NCBI GenBank assembly: GCA_016177305.1
Contig: JACOVK010000057.1
Coordinates: 1 to 7,117, forward strand
DNA: 7,117 bases
DNA from: Parcubacteria group bacterium
Lineage (GTDB): Bacteria > Patescibacteriota > Patescibacteriia > UBA2169
Reading direction: 5' to 3'
Below, piece after piece: positions 6,600-7,117 of the stretch; position 1 is the first letter of the stretch; each line of letters opens with the position of its first letter. The notes beneath the pieces were generated by a model that did no database searches, was not told where the DNA came from, and worked only from the letters and a program-made list of their open reading frames with translations. A program made the translations under genes and the position numbers.

Positions 6600-6641
6600 C
6601 CTATTTTAGCAAGAATTTCTGAATTTGACGAACGCCTCCGC

Positions 6642-6660
6642 GCCGCCGCAAAGCGGCGGC
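6642..6660 (-). terminator. GC-rich hairpin at the end of the CPVCG membrane gene, possible terminator
   Basis: GCCGCCGC at 6642-6649 and GCGGCGGC at 6653-6660 form a perfect 8-base stem with an AAA loop. It begins within the TAG stop codon of the upstream membrane gene. The position fits a transcription end, but no T-run follows on the minus strand (GCGGAGGCGTTCG), so it is not a classical intrinsic terminator. It may act with another factor or simply protect the 3' end. Confidence 0.45.
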
Positions 6661-7117
6661 TACGCCTCAAGTAAATTTGTGTTATAGAGCGTACTGTCAT
6701 TCGGGTTCAAGATGTGGTTTTGGGCAAGCGCTTTGGCGATAATCGGTTCGGTTTTGAGCATATTCCAACTGATAAGAACGAGTACGACAACTGCGGCAAG
6801 AAGTACCAGAAGCCACGGCCGATCCGATTCTTTGAATCGGTGATCTTTCGGCACGGGGCAGGTGCCGTCTCCACACTCAAGTTTTTTAAGGTCTCTCCGC
6901 GTGAGCCATATCGGCAGGGCCATAAGGCTGAATGAGAGCGCTTTGAGCTCCAGTCCCTGCAGGGGGAAAACGGCAAGCCCTCCGGCGATTCCGATCGCGG
7001 AAAGTATGGTTGAACCGCAGACAGGGCAGGCAGAAGCGGCAATGCCTGCGAGCGTTCCGGCTCCGCTGCCCGCCTCGGTTTTGAATTTTGGAGGCCCGAA
7101 TTTTCTCCAGCGATAGA
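6660..7117 (-). CDS. Membrane protein with CPVCG motif, function unknown (5' end outside window)
   Basis: The minus-strand frame is open at the window edge (first whole codon at 7115) and ends with TAG at 6660-6662, giving 151 visible C-terminal residues. An internal ATG at 6923 exists, but the frame continues upstream through well-formed protein sequence, so it is unlikely to be the true start. Visible parts: an Ala/Gly segment leading to CPVCG (C30, C33) at the start of a hydrophobic helix rich in glycine (about 34-52), a second hydrophobic stretch (about 58-71), a short loop with CGDGTC (C81, C86), a strong transmembrane helix (about 101-118) and a polar tail of about 33 residues. Two cysteine pairs near membrane helices suggest metal binding or disulfide exchange, but I do not recognise the family. 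It seems to be separate from lepB, which has its own promoter. Confidence 0.8.
   Translation of the reverse strand, partial: YRWRKFGPPKFKTEAGSGAGTLAGIAASACPVCGSTILSAIGIAGGLAVFPLQGLELKALSFSLMALPIWLTRRDLKKLECGDGTCPVPKDHRFKESDRPWLLVLLAAVVVLVLISWNMLKTEPIIAKALAQNHILNPNDSTLYNTNLLEA

Noticed and set aside
6500..6600. Possible tRNA or other known RNA gene
   Set aside because: I could not find a T-loop (GTTCGAATC-like), an anticodon arm of the right spacing, or the conserved cores of RNase P, tmRNA or SRP RNA.
6465..6674. A 69-codon plus-strand frame in the gap upstream of lepB
   Set aside because: It crosses the perfect inverted repeat and the terminal hairpin, has an Arg/Ala-rich C-terminus, no promoter or ribosome binding site, and runs against every other gene.
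6824..6840. 7-base inverted repeat CCGATTC-TTT-GAATCGG
   Set aside because: It is inside the coding sequence of the CPVCG membrane protein and is explained by the encoded residues; it has no T-run.
1..7117. CRISPR array, insertion sequence, prophage or defence system
   Set aside because: There are no spaced direct repeats, transposase or integrase motifs, or nuclease/helicase genes in the window; the only tandem repeat is the linker at 2893-2922.

Overview
The window looks like chromosomal DNA from a Candidate Phyla Radiation (Patescibacteria) bacterium, probably of the Parcubacteria group. The evidence is the VirB2/TrbC-like two-helix pilin start fused to a giant Ig/IPT ectodomain, the tightly packed genes with almost no Shine-Dalgarno sequences, the extended bS21, and the overall codon style. 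The lineage is inferred, because no rRNA or marker tree is available. The sequence is fairly GC-rich for that group. Four of the five complete genes end in TAA and one (the 5'-truncated membrane gene) in TAG, and nothing suggests UGA recoding. Every gene found is on the minus strand, so the layout is described from right to left, in transcription order.

Right edge (7117 to 6660): the 3' part of an unrecognised membrane protein with a CPVCG motif at a membrane helix. It is followed by a 242-base gene-free gap that holds two strong hairpins and a well-formed extended -10 promoter. Next comes a two-gene unit: lepB (signal peptidase I, 6417-5788) and hisS (histidyl-tRNA synthetase, 5777-4440), 10 bases apart. 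Only 49 bases separate hisS from a second promoter and a four-gene unit: rpsU (bS21, 4390-4100), a YqeY/GatB-like gene (4086-3640), a small YtxH-like membrane-anchored protein (3627-3361), and, 6 bases later, a very large secreted protein that starts at 3354 and is still open at base 1 (at least 1118 residues).

The giant protein occupies almost half the window. It has a signal peptide, two transmembrane helices in the arrangement of VirB2/TrbC-like pilins, a (GGGSG)2 linker, then several SbsA/Big_5-like and IPT/TIG-like beta-sandwich modules and cysteine-rich knots. It is easily missed because it has no stop codon in the window and many opposite-strand frames are open across it. I infer a cell-surface or adhesin/pilus-associated role. 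Signal peptidase I, encoded just upstream, is the enzyme expected to remove its signal peptide.

Functionally the cluster mixes translation (HisRS, bS21, the YqeY tRNA-amidotransferase-like protein) with export and surface biogenesis (LepB, YtxH-like, giant pilin fusion). Both recognisable promoters lie so close to their start codons that the messages should be nearly leaderless, which agrees with the absence of clear ribosome binding sites throughout.
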